Source of the DNA: Gammaproteobacteria bacterium
GTDB lineage: Bacteria; Pseudomonadota; Gammaproteobacteria; Pseudomonadales; Pseudohongiellaceae
Direction of reading: 5' to 3'
Assembly (NCBI GenBank): GCA_024639905.1
Contig: JAHEGE010000003.1
Location: 62,001 to 126,000 of the forward strand
DNA length: 64,000 bases
Shown: positions 46,122-53,926 of the stretch, piece after piece
Layout: each line of letters begins with the position of its first letter
How positions within the stretch are numbered: the first letter of the stretch is position 1
Program-made: the position numbers and the translations under genes
The notes under the pieces: model-generated
Told to the model about the DNA's origin: nothing
The model's database searches: none
Seen by the model: the letters and a program-made list of their open reading frames with translations, nothing else

Positions 46122-46211
46122 TTAAAGTGCGTACACAACAATCGCCCAGCAGACGAGTGCGGTGATCGGCGCGACGAGCATCATCAGGACCATATTCTTA
46201 ATGTGGATCAT
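46122..46211 (-). CDS. 29-residue single-span membrane peptide upstream of cydA
   Basis: ATG (46211-46209) is preceded by a strong ribosome binding site (TGAGGAG, 9 bases before). The peptide starts MIHIKNMVLMMLVAPITA and ends VVYAL: a short polar head, one hydrophobic span and no long tail. It lies between the sigma-54 promoter and cydA (42 bases). Size and context suggest an accessory subunit of the bd oxidase, in the manner of CydX, CydS or CioZ, though these are usually downstream of cydB. Sequence homology to them is not evident. Confidence 0.65.
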   Translation of the reverse strand: MIHIKNMVLMMLVAPITALVCWAIVVYAL

Positions 46212-46272
46212 GTCAGTAACTCCTCAGTGGGAAGCGAAGCGATAAATTCGGGTGGTGCTTTAAGGTAGATAT

Positions 46273-46288
46273 AGCAGGAGCCGTGCCA
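46273..46288 (-). promoter_or_regulatory. Sigma-54 (-24/-12) promoter of the cyd-pdo-sqr-sulP operon
   Basis: On the minus strand the element reads TGGCACGGCTCCTGCT. GG at -24 and GC at -12 are separated by exactly 10 bases, and TGGCACG is the full -24 consensus. The predicted start is near 46262, about 50 bases before the small ORF. The divergent gene encodes a sigma-54-dependent activator, which is the expected partner. Confidence 0.8.
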
Positions 46289-46410
46289 ACACGCACTTTG
46301 TCGCGCTATCTAATTGTGTTTGCTCGCTATTATTATTCTAGCGAGGCTTGCGTAGTGGGTTTAAGCGAGGTGTGATGGGGTTAACGCCATAGCTGTGCCA
46401 CTAATGTCGA

Positions 46411-46446
46411 AGTTAATGACAATAACGTCAGCATAATTGACAATAA
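46411..46446. promoter_or_regulatory. Candidate FisR upstream activating sites
   Basis: TGACAATAA occurs twice, at 46417 and 46438, 21 bases apart (two helical turns). The first copy is also half of an inverted repeat TGAC-N6-GTCA (46417-46430). The array lies about 130-160 bases upstream of the -24/-12 promoter, a normal distance for a sigma-54 enhancer, and 40-70 bases upstream of fisR, so it could also mediate autoregulation. Confidence 0.5.
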
Positions 46447-46485
46447 AGGCAGGAGGGGAGGATAATCAGCCGACAGGAGTCCCTA

Positions 46486-47859
46486 ATGGAGATGATCACC
46501 ACAGATAAAGCACGCGATTTGGGCGCAATGCTCGAAGGCTATGACTGCCCTGCGATCCTGGTCTCGGCCGACTATCAGATACTCGCGACTAATCGTCACT
46601 ATACCGATGCCTTTGGCGCCATTGCGCTCGAAGAAGAGCCGCGCTGCTACAAAGTGTCTCATGGGTATTCTAAGCCTTGCGATCAGTCGGGAGAGGACTG
46701 TCCGCTCGGTGCAGCCGTCGCCTCCGGACACAAAGAACGGGTACTGCATATTCACCAAACTCCGCGCGGCAAAGAGCATGTTGACGTGGAGATGCTGCCA
46801 ATTCATAACAGCCGCGGCGACCTCGCCTACTTCGTAGAATTGCTGCGACCCGTGCCGCTTGCGAGTGGCGAGGTTGCGACTCAGGAGCTCGTCGGATCAA
46901 GCGTCGCTTTCGAAAAAATGCTCGCAAAAATAGCCCGCGTTGGTGCGACCGACGCATCGGTTTTGTTGCTCGGCGAGTCGGGTACCGGCAAAGAGTTGGC
47001 GGCGCGTGCGATTCATATGGCGAGCAAGCGCGCGACTAAGCCCATGGTGACGTTAGAGTGTGCAGGACTGTCCGATTCGCTTTTCGAGAGTGAGTTATTC
47101 GGCCACGTCAAAGGCGCTTTCACGGGAGCACACACGAATAAGAAAGGACTCGTAGAGCTCGCGCATGGCGGTACGCTTTTCCTCGACGAACTGGGCGACA
47201 TCCCCCTCGGGATGCAGGTCAAGTTACTCCGCCTTCTTGAGACCGGGACTTTTCGCCCCGTGGGCAGCGGCGAGGTGAAGACGAGTGATTTTCGGCTCGT
47301 TTGTGCGACGCATAAGAATCTGCAGAAGATGGTCAGCAAGGGCGATTTTCGAAACGATCTTTTCTATCGTATTAATGTCTTCCCTATCGCAATTCCCTCG
47401 CTCGCGGAGAGGCTCGATGATCTGCCTGCGCTCAGCAAGACGATACTCGCGCGCTTCGCTGGGGGTGAGAAATACCACCTGACGAACTCCGCTATTAAAG
47501 CGCTATCGGCCTATCGCTTTCGCGGTAATATTCGCGAACTGCGTAATCTTCTCTATCGGGCCATTGTGCTTGCGGATACGAACGTTATCGATAACAGAGT
47601 AATCGAGCGATGTTTTGAAGAAGATGCCTCGATTGTCGATCAGTCGATCGGCGATTCTGTTAACGATGCACAGCAACAGATAATCGAACCCCCCGTGCAG
47701 CACGTTGTTGCTGAGCCCATCAGCTTGAAAGAAGTGGAACTTCGCTACATAGAGAGTCTGCTGCGGCAGTATAAGGGCGATAAGAAAGTGGTGGCGAAAA
47801 TACTCGATCTAAGCGAGCGTTCTTTATATCGAAAGATCAGAAAAAATCAGAATGTCTAA
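46486..47859 (+). CDS. fisR: FisR-type sulfide/persulfide-responsive sigma-54 activator
   Basis: 457 residues. The N-terminal PAS-like sensor (about 1-120) contains C54, C65 and C72 (RCYKVSHG, SKPCDQSGEDCP). The spacing 11 and 7 equals that of C53, C64 and C71 of FisR from Cupriavidus, which senses persulfide. The AAA+ domain has GESGTGKE (163-170), GAFTGA (210-215, sigma-54 contact) and LFLDELGDIPLGMQVKLLR. A Fis-type HTH (VVAKILDLSERSLYRKIRK) ends the protein. It is divergent from the sulfide operon and faces a -24/-12 promoter, so it very probably activates it. Confidence 0.92.
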   Translation: MEMITTDKARDLGAMLEGYDCPAILVSADYQILATNRHYTDAFGAIALEEEPRCYKVSHGYSKPCDQSGEDCPLGAAVASGHKERVLHIHQTPRGKEHVDVEMLPIHNSRGDLAYFVELLRPVPLASGEVATQELVGSSVAFEKMLAKIARVGATDASVLLLGESGTGKELAARAIHMASKRATKPMVTLECAGLSDSLFESELFGHVKGAFTGAHTNKKGLVELAHGGTLFLDELGDIPLGMQVKLLRLLETGTFRPVGSGEVKTSDFRLVCATHKNLQKMVSKGDFRNDLFYRINVFPIAIPSLAERLDDLPALSKTILARFAGGEKYHLTNSAIKALSAYRFRGNIRELRNLLYRAIVLADTNVIDNRVIERCFEEDASIVDQSIGDSVNDAQQQIIEPPVQHVVAEPISLKEVELRYIESLLRQYKGDKKVVAKILDLSERSLYRKIRKNQNV

Positions 47860-47873
47860 CGAGGCTTAAAACA

Positions 47874-48260
47874 ATGAAAACAGTAAAAATCGAACATGAC
47901 TTTAGGCAATCCGCGGACGAGGTATGGGCTATATTCGCCGATGTCACCCGCTGTGACTGGGTGCCAGCAGTGGAGAAAATTACCTTAGATGGCGATGTTC
48001 GCAGTTTTGATATGGCGGGCTTAGGCGAGGTGCAGGAACGAATTATTCGGTTAGATAACGAGGAGCGAGTCCTGCAGTACTCGGCGATAAAGGCGCGTTC
48101 TGTGCTCGAGCATCATCTCGCCACGATTCATGTTACCCATGCCGGATCCGGCGGCTGTCATTTCTCTTGGCAGACTGAGATAGCCCCAGATGAATTCGAG
48201 CCTGCAATCGCGGGTGGTATGGCCGCGGCATTCGCCCAACTGAAAAAAATTGTGGCGTAG
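47874..48260 (+). CDS. SRPBCC (START/polyketide cyclase-like) family protein
   Basis: 128 residues, helix-grip fold: MKTVKIEHDFRQSADEVWAI at the N-terminus, a long C-terminal helix (PAIAGGMAAAFAQLKKIVA) and alternating strands between. It probably binds a small hydrophobic ligand; the reaction, if any, is unknown. It lies 14 bases after fisR, so it is co-transcribed with it. Confidence 0.82.
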   Translation: MKTVKIEHDFRQSADEVWAIFADVTRCDWVPAVEKITLDGDVRSFDMAGLGEVQERIIRLDNEERVLQYSAIKARSVLEHHLATIHVTHAGSGGCHFSWQTEIAPDEFEPAIAGGMAAAFAQLKKIVA

Positions 48261-48601
48261 GCGCGGGCTGCAGGTTTTAAAACTCCTGTTTCAGGAGCGC
48301 CCTGTGATGGTGCGATGCTGCTTCTCGCGCGTCGCGGCGGGGCGTGTTGCTAAACCCCCTGCTGAGACGCGTGCCTATTTCGACGCGTTGGACCGGTGCG
48401 CGCATAGAATGCAACTAATTGAATTTCCGAAGATTGCCCAGGTCGAGCGCCCATAACTGAAATTATTTCATCGGCTGAGCAATCTTGGTACGAGTATTGC
48501 TAAGTATAGGGCACATACTCGAAAACGCAGCCCGCTGTATGAGGAGATTCTCTCCCTCTCTCATCATTTCGGAGTGCACCAACCTAGTTTTCAGTATTTT
48601 T
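48261..48601 (+). other. Intergenic region with possible small RNA
   Basis: About 340 bases without a convincing ORF. It contains a short hairpin CTCCTG-TTT-CAGGAG (48283-48297) and ends in a strong terminator 340 bases after the last gene. A promoter-like TTGGTA (48484) with a TATAGG about 15 bases on lies before the terminator, so a transcript of about 120-130 nt with GGA-containing hairpins is possible. This is weak evidence. Confidence 0.3.
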
Positions 48602-48635
48602 AACCCGCCGGTGCTCGCACTTGGCGGGTTTTTTT
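48602..48635 (+). terminator. Strong intrinsic terminator
   Basis: A perfect 8-bp stem AACCCGCC / GGCGGGTT with a 13-base loop is followed by at least five further T on the plus strand. It lies 340 bases downstream of the SRPBCC stop, so it may end either that operon or an unannotated RNA. It also shields the convergent SMR gene. Confidence 0.85.
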
Positions 48636-48667
48636 ATGGCCTTAGGAAGCGACTGCCAAGGAGCAGC

Positions 48668-48991
48668 CTAGGCAGGTAGCGAGCTTCGCAGTTGCAGGCC
48701 AACTGCCGCGCAGAGCATCACCGATATCAGGGCGAGGCTGACAAAGTCTAGCCGGTCTTTGAGAAAGAAATGACCGATTACCGCGAGTGCGACGATGCCG
48801 GCTCCTGACCAAACCGCGTAGGCTATCGAGATACTTATCTGTGCCATAGCTTTGGATAAGAGATAGAAGCTTGCAATATAAAAGAGCGGAATAAGGAACG
48901 CATACTTATTACTAAACTGATTGGATGCGCGCAGCGACAGGGTGCCGCACACCTCCAGGATGATCGCTGTATACAAATATAACCAGTGCAT
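48668..48991 (-). CDS. Small multidrug resistance (SMR) family transporter
   Basis: 107 residues with four membrane spans, from ATG 48991 preceded by GGGAG. The essential membrane-embedded Glu is E13 in YTAIILEVCGTLSLRAS; also AYAVWSGAGIVALAVIGHF, the conserved AxWxGxG stretch. SMR dimers exchange protons for cations such as quaternary ammonium compounds, guanidinium or polyamines. The longer frame from 49219 has no support. No guanidine riboswitch pattern was seen upstream. Confidence 0.92.
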   Translation of the reverse strand: MHWLYLYTAIILEVCGTLSLRASNQFSNKYAFLIPLFYIASFYLLSKAMAQISISIAYAVWSGAGIVALAVIGHFFLKDRLDFVSLALISVMLCAAVGLQLRSSLPA

Positions 48992-49393
48992 TGGTGGTTC
49001 TCCCTTTGCGTTGATGTAGGTGGTTTCGTGCGCTGCTTCCACAAATTTGAGGCGAGCGAGCGCAGTCGACAGCAATAGGCTGTCTAGAGTCGATGAGTTT
49101 TTTTGACAAAAAATCGAGGTCAAACTCTCGTCGTGGTGTGCTGCGCTTGAGGAAAAATCGCAACGGACAAGAATCAAGAACCTGGAAAAAAGAAAAGGCA
49201 ACTTAATGCCAGAACTCAATACTAGAGTATTTTTCTGTAAAAGTAAATTCGATTATTGGAATGACTATTTAAGTCAGGAGAATTCTTAGCGTGTTGCGAA
49301 TTTTTGAGAGGCATAAATATCTTGCTTAGTTTTGGAAAGGACCGATAATTCGCGCGTTGTTTGGATTTTCTCTTGGTATATTTGGGATAAATA
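48992..49393. other. AT-rich divergent intergenic region with an inverted repeat
   Basis: No ORF here has a plausible start and composition. The notable element is TTTGAC-N11-GTCAAA (49102-49124), whose flanks extend the symmetry imperfectly (CGATGAGT on one side, CTCTCGTCG on the other). It could be an operator for the SMR gene or a hairpin. The right half (49220-49390) is strongly AT-rich and should contain the promoter of the hydroxylase gene. Confidence 0.4.
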
Positions 49394-50104
49394 ATGAGTA
49401 ACGCTGTAGAGATCAATGCTTGGCGACTTAGCGACGGTGATGACTCCGATACGACGCTTTTCGCACGAATTGCTGCCGACCTCACAAGGCATGGCTATAG
49501 CATTCGTCCTGCCAGCATGCCGGCCTCTCTCGTCGATCCCTTGCATGCGCATGTGCAATCAATGAACGAGACGCAGTTCCGCGCTGCAGGTATTGGGCGT
49601 GGGGAAAATTTCGTGCGCAGTCAGTTCGTTCGCACCGACGAGATATGTTGGATCGACGGGAGCTCCCCCGCTGGAGAGGCGTGGCTTCAGTGGGCTCAGA
49701 AACTGCGGCTCTATCTTAATGAGAAGCTGCTTCTTGGCTTGTTCTCATTCGAAAGTCATTTTTCACATTATGCCCCTGGCGACTATTACAAACGCCATCG
49801 GGATGCCTTTAAAAGCGACGCGCTTGATAGGCGTGCCCAGCCCGCCGATTCGAACCGTGTCCTGTCACTCATCCTCTACCTCAATCCGGGGTGGAGCGCG
49901 CGTGATGGGGGTGAGCTTGTGCTCTACAAGGACGATGCTGATGTAAACGGCACGAAGGTGACGCCGCTCATGGGGACCCTTGTTATTTTTCTCAGTGAAG
50001 AATTCCCCCACGAAGTACTGCCCGCGGCAAGGGATCGCTATGCTATAGCTGGTTGGTATCGCGTGAATTCGTCTAGCGCCGATCGCGTCGACCCGCCTCG
50101 TTAA
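49394..50104 (+). CDS. 2OG-Fe(II) oxygenase, SM-20/prolyl hydroxylase type
   Basis: 236 residues. Iron ligands H135-x-D137 (YKRHRDAF) and H206 (FPHEVLP), 2-oxoglutarate Arg R215 (ARDRYAIAGW); also SLILYLNPGWSARDGGELVLY and TPLMGTLVIF. These are the features of bacterial prolyl-4-hydroxylase-like enzymes, some of which hydroxylate elongation factor Tu. It starts at ATG 49394 in an AT-rich context. The target protein is unknown. Confidence 0.9.
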   Translation: MSNAVEINAWRLSDGDDSDTTLFARIAADLTRHGYSIRPASMPASLVDPLHAHVQSMNETQFRAAGIGRGENFVRSQFVRTDEICWIDGSSPAGEAWLQWAQKLRLYLNEKLLLGLFSFESHFSHYAPGDYYKRHRDAFKSDALDRRAQPADSNRVLSLILYLNPGWSARDGGELVLYKDDADVNGTKVTPLMGTLVIFLSEEFPHEVLPAARDRYAIAGWYRVNSSSADRVDPPR

Positions 50105-50122
50105 TCATTTCCCGCTTAGGCT

Positions 50123-50638
50123 TCAGGCCATGGGGACTGTGATCTTAAGGGTTTCTTTTACCTGCTCCATGACCACGTAGCTGGTCGACTCCTGCACCCC
50201 AGGGAGGTTCAAGAGCGTGTCGCCAAGCAGTTCCCTGTAGGCGCCCATGTTGGCGACGCGCGCCTTGATCAGATAGTCGAAGTTACCCGATACCAAGTGA
50301 CATTCCTGGACTGGGTCTAGTGCTAACGCGGCTGCTGTGAATTCGGCAAAGATGTCCGGCGATTTACGGGCGAGGCGAATCTGCACAAATACCACGAGTC
50401 CCGCCTCGAGATAGCTCGGATTAAGCAGCGCGCTATACCCGACTATGACGCCGTCGCGTTCCATTCGGCGTACGCGCTCCATGCAGGGGGTAGTGGTAAG
50501 ACCTACCCGTCGTGCGAGCTCTGCATAGCTAAGGCGGCCGTGATTTTGCAGCTCGCGAAGGATTTTTCGATCGATCTTTGATAGAGGCTTGGGCTGCTTC
50601 ACTGTAATTATCCAGTTGATTTCACTGTTATAGGTCAA
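50123..50638 (-). CDS. Lrp/AsnC family transcriptional regulator (probable regulator of ald)
   Basis: 171 residues: N-terminal HTH (LSKIDRKILRELQNHGRLSY, ELARRVGLTTTPCMERVRRM) and a C-terminal RAM domain (VQECHLVSGNFDYLIKARVAN). The true start may be GTG 50602 (MKQPKPLSKIDRK), which gives the usual length near 159. It is divergent from alanine dehydrogenase with a 124-base AT-rich spacer, the classical arrangement of an amino-acid-responsive activator and its target. Confidence 0.92.
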   Translation of the reverse strand: MTYNSEINWIITVKQPKPLSKIDRKILRELQNHGRLSYAELARRVGLTTTPCMERVRRMERDGVIVGYSALLNPSYLEAGLVVFVQIRLARKSPDIFAEFTAAALALDPVQECHLVSGNFDYLIKARVANMGAYRELLGDTLLNLPGVQESTSYVVMEQVKETLKITVPMA

Positions 50639-50762
50639 TTTATAAATATAATACGCCAGAAATATGAAGATTAATAAATATTTCAGCTATCTGAGAATCG
50701 CTTGTTCAGGCCTATACTTTTAGCCACTCACAGAGCACGACTAACGGGATTGGAGAGCGACG

Positions 50763-51902
50763 ATGCGAATAGGTGTACCGAAGGAAATCAAGAATCATGA
50801 ATACCGCATTGGATTAACTCCTGCGGGCGCACGGGAGCTCGTCGCTGCGGGCCATCACGTGTTGGTCGAGACCCAAGGCGGCGCTGCGATCGGGTTCGAT
50901 GATGAGCAGTACCTCGCCGTTGGTGCAGAGATCGTCGCCGACGCGGGGGTAGTATTCGAGCGTAGTGAACTCATTATTAAGGTCAAGGAGCCACAGCCAA
51001 ACGAGTGCAAGCGCCTGCGTGCGAATCAGACGCTCTTCACCTACCTGCATCTCGCGCCTGACCCCGAGCAGACCAAGCTGCTGCTCGCCTCAGGGGCGAC
51101 CTGTATCGCCTACGAGACTGTCACCGGTGCAGGCAATTCCTTGCCTCTGCTTGCTCCTATGAGTGAGGTCGCGGGGCGTATGTCGATTCAAGAGGCTGCA
51201 CTGTGTCTCGAAAAATCCAAGGGCGGCAGTGGCGTTCTCTTGGGCGGCGTGCCTGGCGTCGAAGCGGGTAGGGTGGTTGTCCTCGGCGGCGGCGTGGTGG
51301 GCCTTAATGCGGCGCGAATGGCCTTGGGCCTTGGCGCCGATGTCACGCTACTCGACCGCTCGCTCGCTCGCCTGCGTCAAATCGATGAGCTATTCGACGG
51401 CAGGATAAAAACCCTCTATTCCACAACCGATGCGATTGAGTCGCAGCTGAAGACGGCTGACGCCGTGATTGGCGCTGTGCTCATCCCCGGTGCGTCGGCG
51501 CCGAAGCTTGTGACACGGGCGATGCTTAGTTTAATGAAGCCTGGGTCGGTGCTGGTCGATGTGGCGATCGATCAGGGCGGGTGTTTCGAGACGAGCCGCC
51601 CGACCACCCATCAAGAGCCAACCTATGTCGTAGACGGCATCATCCACTACTGTGTGGCCAATATGCCAGGCGGTGTGGCGCGGACTTCAACGCTCGCACT
51701 CACGAATGCGACATTGCCCTTCGTCATGGCGCTCGCGAATAAGGGCGCCGAGGCGGCGATGCGCGATGATGCGCATCTGCTCAAAGGCCTCAATGTCTAT
51801 CGAGGCGTGCTCACGGTTGAGGCCGTAGGACGCGCGCAAGACTTGCACTGGGTTGACCCCGCCGAAGCGTTACAGCAGGGGGCGCTGCAAGTTACAGCGT
51901 AG
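50763..51902 (+). CDS. ald: Alanine dehydrogenase
   Basis: NAD-dependent reversible deamination of L-alanine to pyruvate. 379 residues: [20 protein letters not shown], the substrate Lys in [13 protein letters not shown] motif [21 protein letters not shown], and [23 protein letters not shown] -10-like TATACT lies at 50713-50718. It is probably controlled by the divergent Lrp/AsnC protein. The 3' end overlaps the convergent DUF885 gene by 11 bases. Confidence 0.96.
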   Translation: MRIGVPKEIKNHEYRIGLTPAGARELVAAGHHVLVETQGGAAIGFDDEQYLAVGAEIVADAGVVFERSELIIKVKEPQPNECKRLRANQTLFTYLHLAPDPEQTKLLLASGATCIAYETVTGAGNSLPLLAPMSEVAGRMSIQEAALCLEKSKGGSGVLLGGVPGVEAGRVVVLGGGVVGLNAARMALGLGADVTLLDRSLARLRQIDELFDGRIKTLYSTTDAIESQLKTADAVIGAVLIPGASAPKLVTRAMLSLMKPGSVLVDVAIDQGGCFETSRPTTHQEPTYVVDGIIHYCVANMPGGVARTSTLALTNATLPFVMALANKGAEAAMRDDAHLLKGLNVYRGVLTVEAVGRAQDLHWVDPAEALQQGALQVTA

Positions 51903-53751
51903 CGGCGAGCCACGCGTCGATCTTAGCCTCCAGCATGCTCATCGGCAGCTGACCGGAGCCTAAAACCTGATCGTGAAACGCGCGTATGTCGAAGTCGGCG
52001 CCTAATGCCGCTTCGGCCTTCGCGCGAATCGCTTGGATGCGCAGCATGCCGATTTTATAGGCCGTCGCCTGGCCTGGATTGTTGAAATAGCGGCGAATCT
52101 CCGAACGCACCGAAGGCTCGGGGCGCGGCGAGTTTTCCAGCGCGTACTGTACCGCCTCGTCTTGGGTCCAACGCTTGGCATGAATGCCCGTGTCCACCAC
52201 TAGGCGCACCGCCCGCCAGATTTCGCCAGAGAGCCTGCCAAAATCAGAGTAGGGGTCTTGATAGCCGCCCATCTCCTTGCCGAGTCCTTCCGCGTAGAGT
52301 CCCCAGCCCTCACTGAATGCCGTGTAGCCCTTATTGGCGCGAAAGGCGGGCAAGCCTTGCAGCTCTTGCTGGATTGAGATCTGCATGTGATGTCCAGGCA
52401 CGCCTTCGTGGTAGGCAAGGTTTTCGAGCCGATGCCTGGAGGCTGCACGCATGTCTGAAAGGTGAGCATAAAAGGTGCCGGGGCGTGCACCGTCGGCGGT
52501 TCCGCGCGCATAGTGTGCAGCGCCGCCATCTTGCTCGCGGAAAGGTTCGACGCGGCGAACTTCTAAGCCGGCCTTAGGCAGGATGCCGAAATAGTCGGGT
52601 AGCTTCTCATAGGTAGCTGCGAGGAGCGCGTCTGCGTCAGCTAAGTAGGCAGCGCGTCCGGCGTCCGTATTAGGATGATAAAAGCGGTCATCGCTGCGGA
52701 TAAACGTGAAGAAATCCTGTAGCGAGCCTTCGAAACCGACTTGTTCCTTAATCGCGACCATTTCGGCTTGTATGCGCGCAACTTCAGCGACTCCGGTGTC
52801 AAAAATCTCCTCGGCGCTGAGCGGCAGGGTGGTCATGCGTGCTAGGCGTTGTTGGTAATAGGCCTCGCCATCGGGCAGTGACCAGGCACCCTGCGCAGCC
52901 TCGGACACATTGGAGAGGTCGTCCGACAACCAGGCGCTAATCTCGCGGTAAGCCGGCAGCATGTTGAGCACCATCGCATCACGGGCTTCATCCACGAGCG
53001 CTTGTGCTCGCGCGGCATCGATAGCGCCGCTATCGACAAGTGCGAAAAACTTGCTGTTAACGTCTTGCCAGAGGGCAGACTCGCCCATGGCATCGAAGGG
53101 CAGCCCGCGCGTTATCCGTTCAATCTCACTGAGTGCTTGGCGATAGTCGAAAAACGGCGCGCGGATGCCATCGGCTGCGGCGAGTTTAGTGCGCTCAAGG
53201 TACTGCAATAAGTAGCGTCCACTCTGAGTTAGGCGGGAGATATAGTCCTGCGCGTCGCGCTCGGTTTCCACAACCTGATAGTTAATCAGGCTGTTTGGCA
53301 GCGAGGACTGCGGGCCATTGCGCCCAAAGATAAATCCGTGGCGGCGGAAGCGCGCGGATTCTTCTGCCTGATTGAGCTCAAAGAGCCAGAGGTCGAACGA
53401 CCGCTGCGATTCGGCATCGAGTGCTGCGTAGTCGAACTCGCTCCGCAGTCGCGAGACAGAGTCTCTGCGCCATTCTAGCCTCGCTTGCAGGGATTCTTCG
53501 GAGACGTCGTCGAGCTCCCCATGCGCACTCTTATCACCGCGGCGGCTCTTCGCCAGCGGTGAGAAATCGAGTTCTTGAGCGTATTCTGCATCGAGCCAGG
53601 CTGTGAGGCGCTGTGACTCGGACGAGATCGAAGTCGATGTTGATTCTGGCTGGGTTGGCCCGCAGGCGGCCAGAAAGGCGATGCCTAGAGCGCCGAGGTA
53701 GCGCAGCGAATGCGCCCTGAGCAAGAAAAGGGTGTTGAAAGCCTTGATCAT
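51892..53751 (-). CDS. DUF885 family lipoprotein, paralogue of 11437-13305
   Basis: A start at ATG 53751 (MIKAFNTLFLLRAHSLRYLG) gives a lipoprotein signal with lipobox LAAC; an upstream GTG at 53781 adds 10 residues. The protein follows the other DUF885 member along its whole length: RRGDKSAHGELDDVS against LGDKSDYDELDDYS, FGRLSGEIWRAVRLVVDTGIH in both, and the motif YHEGVPGHHMQISIQQEL. Probable metallopeptidase of unknown substrate anchored in the outer or inner membrane. It stands alone, convergent with ald. Confidence 0.85.
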   Translation of the reverse strand: MIKAFNTLFLLRAHSLRYLGALGIAFLAACGPTQPESTSTSISSESQRLTAWLDAEYAQELDFSPLAKSRRGDKSAHGELDDVSEESLQARLEWRRDSVSRLRSEFDYAALDAESQRSFDLWLFELNQAEESARFRRHGFIFGRNGPQSSLPNSLINYQVVETERDAQDYISRLTQSGRYLLQYLERTKLAAADGIRAPFFDYRQALSEIERITRGLPFDAMGESALWQDVNSKFFALVDSGAIDAARAQALVDEARDAMVLNMLPAYREISAWLSDDLSNVSEAAQGAWSLPDGEAYYQQRLARMTTLPLSAEEIFDTGVAEVARIQAEMVAIKEQVGFEGSLQDFFTFIRSDDRFYHPNTDAGRAAYLADADALLAATYEKLPDYFGILPKAGLEVRRVEPFREQDGGAAHYARGTADGARPGTFYAHLSDMRAASRHRLENLAYHEGVPGHHMQISIQQELQGLPAFRANKGYTAFSEGWGLYAEGLGKEMGGYQDPYSDFGRLSGEIWRAVRLVVDTGIHAKRWTQDEAVQYALENSPRPEPSVRSEIRRYFNNPGQATAYKIGMLRIQAIRAKAEAALGADFDIRAFHDQVLGSGQLPMSMLEAKIDAWLAATL

Positions 53752-53926
53752 CGTGGTCGCTCGCAGTAACAGTGATGTCACGAGGATAAGAGTATTGCAC
53801 TGGAGAGTCTACTCGGTAGTCCGACGATTGCGTGGCGGATTCGCGGCTCAGAATCATGGATTACTGTGGCCGCCTATTGCATAATCTCGACCCCCTCCGC
53901 TCACCAGATATTGTTGGATTTGCCTC

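Noticed and set aside
48250-48456. A 68-codon ORF after the SRPBCC gene
   Set aside because: It overlaps the end of the SRPBCC gene, has no ribosome binding site and no recognisable composition or motif.
48485-48679. A 64-codon ORF running through the terminator
   Set aside because: It reads through a strong intrinsic terminator into the convergent gene and has no plausible start signal.
48992-49219. Guanidine (mini-ykkC) riboswitch upstream of the SMR gene
   Set aside because: No pair of short hairpins with ACGG-like loops could be found on the minus strand.
49222-49558. Overlapping minus-strand ORFs of 87 and 90 codons
   Set aside because: They lie in AT-rich promoter DNA and run into the start of the hydroxylase gene; no ribosome binding site or motif.
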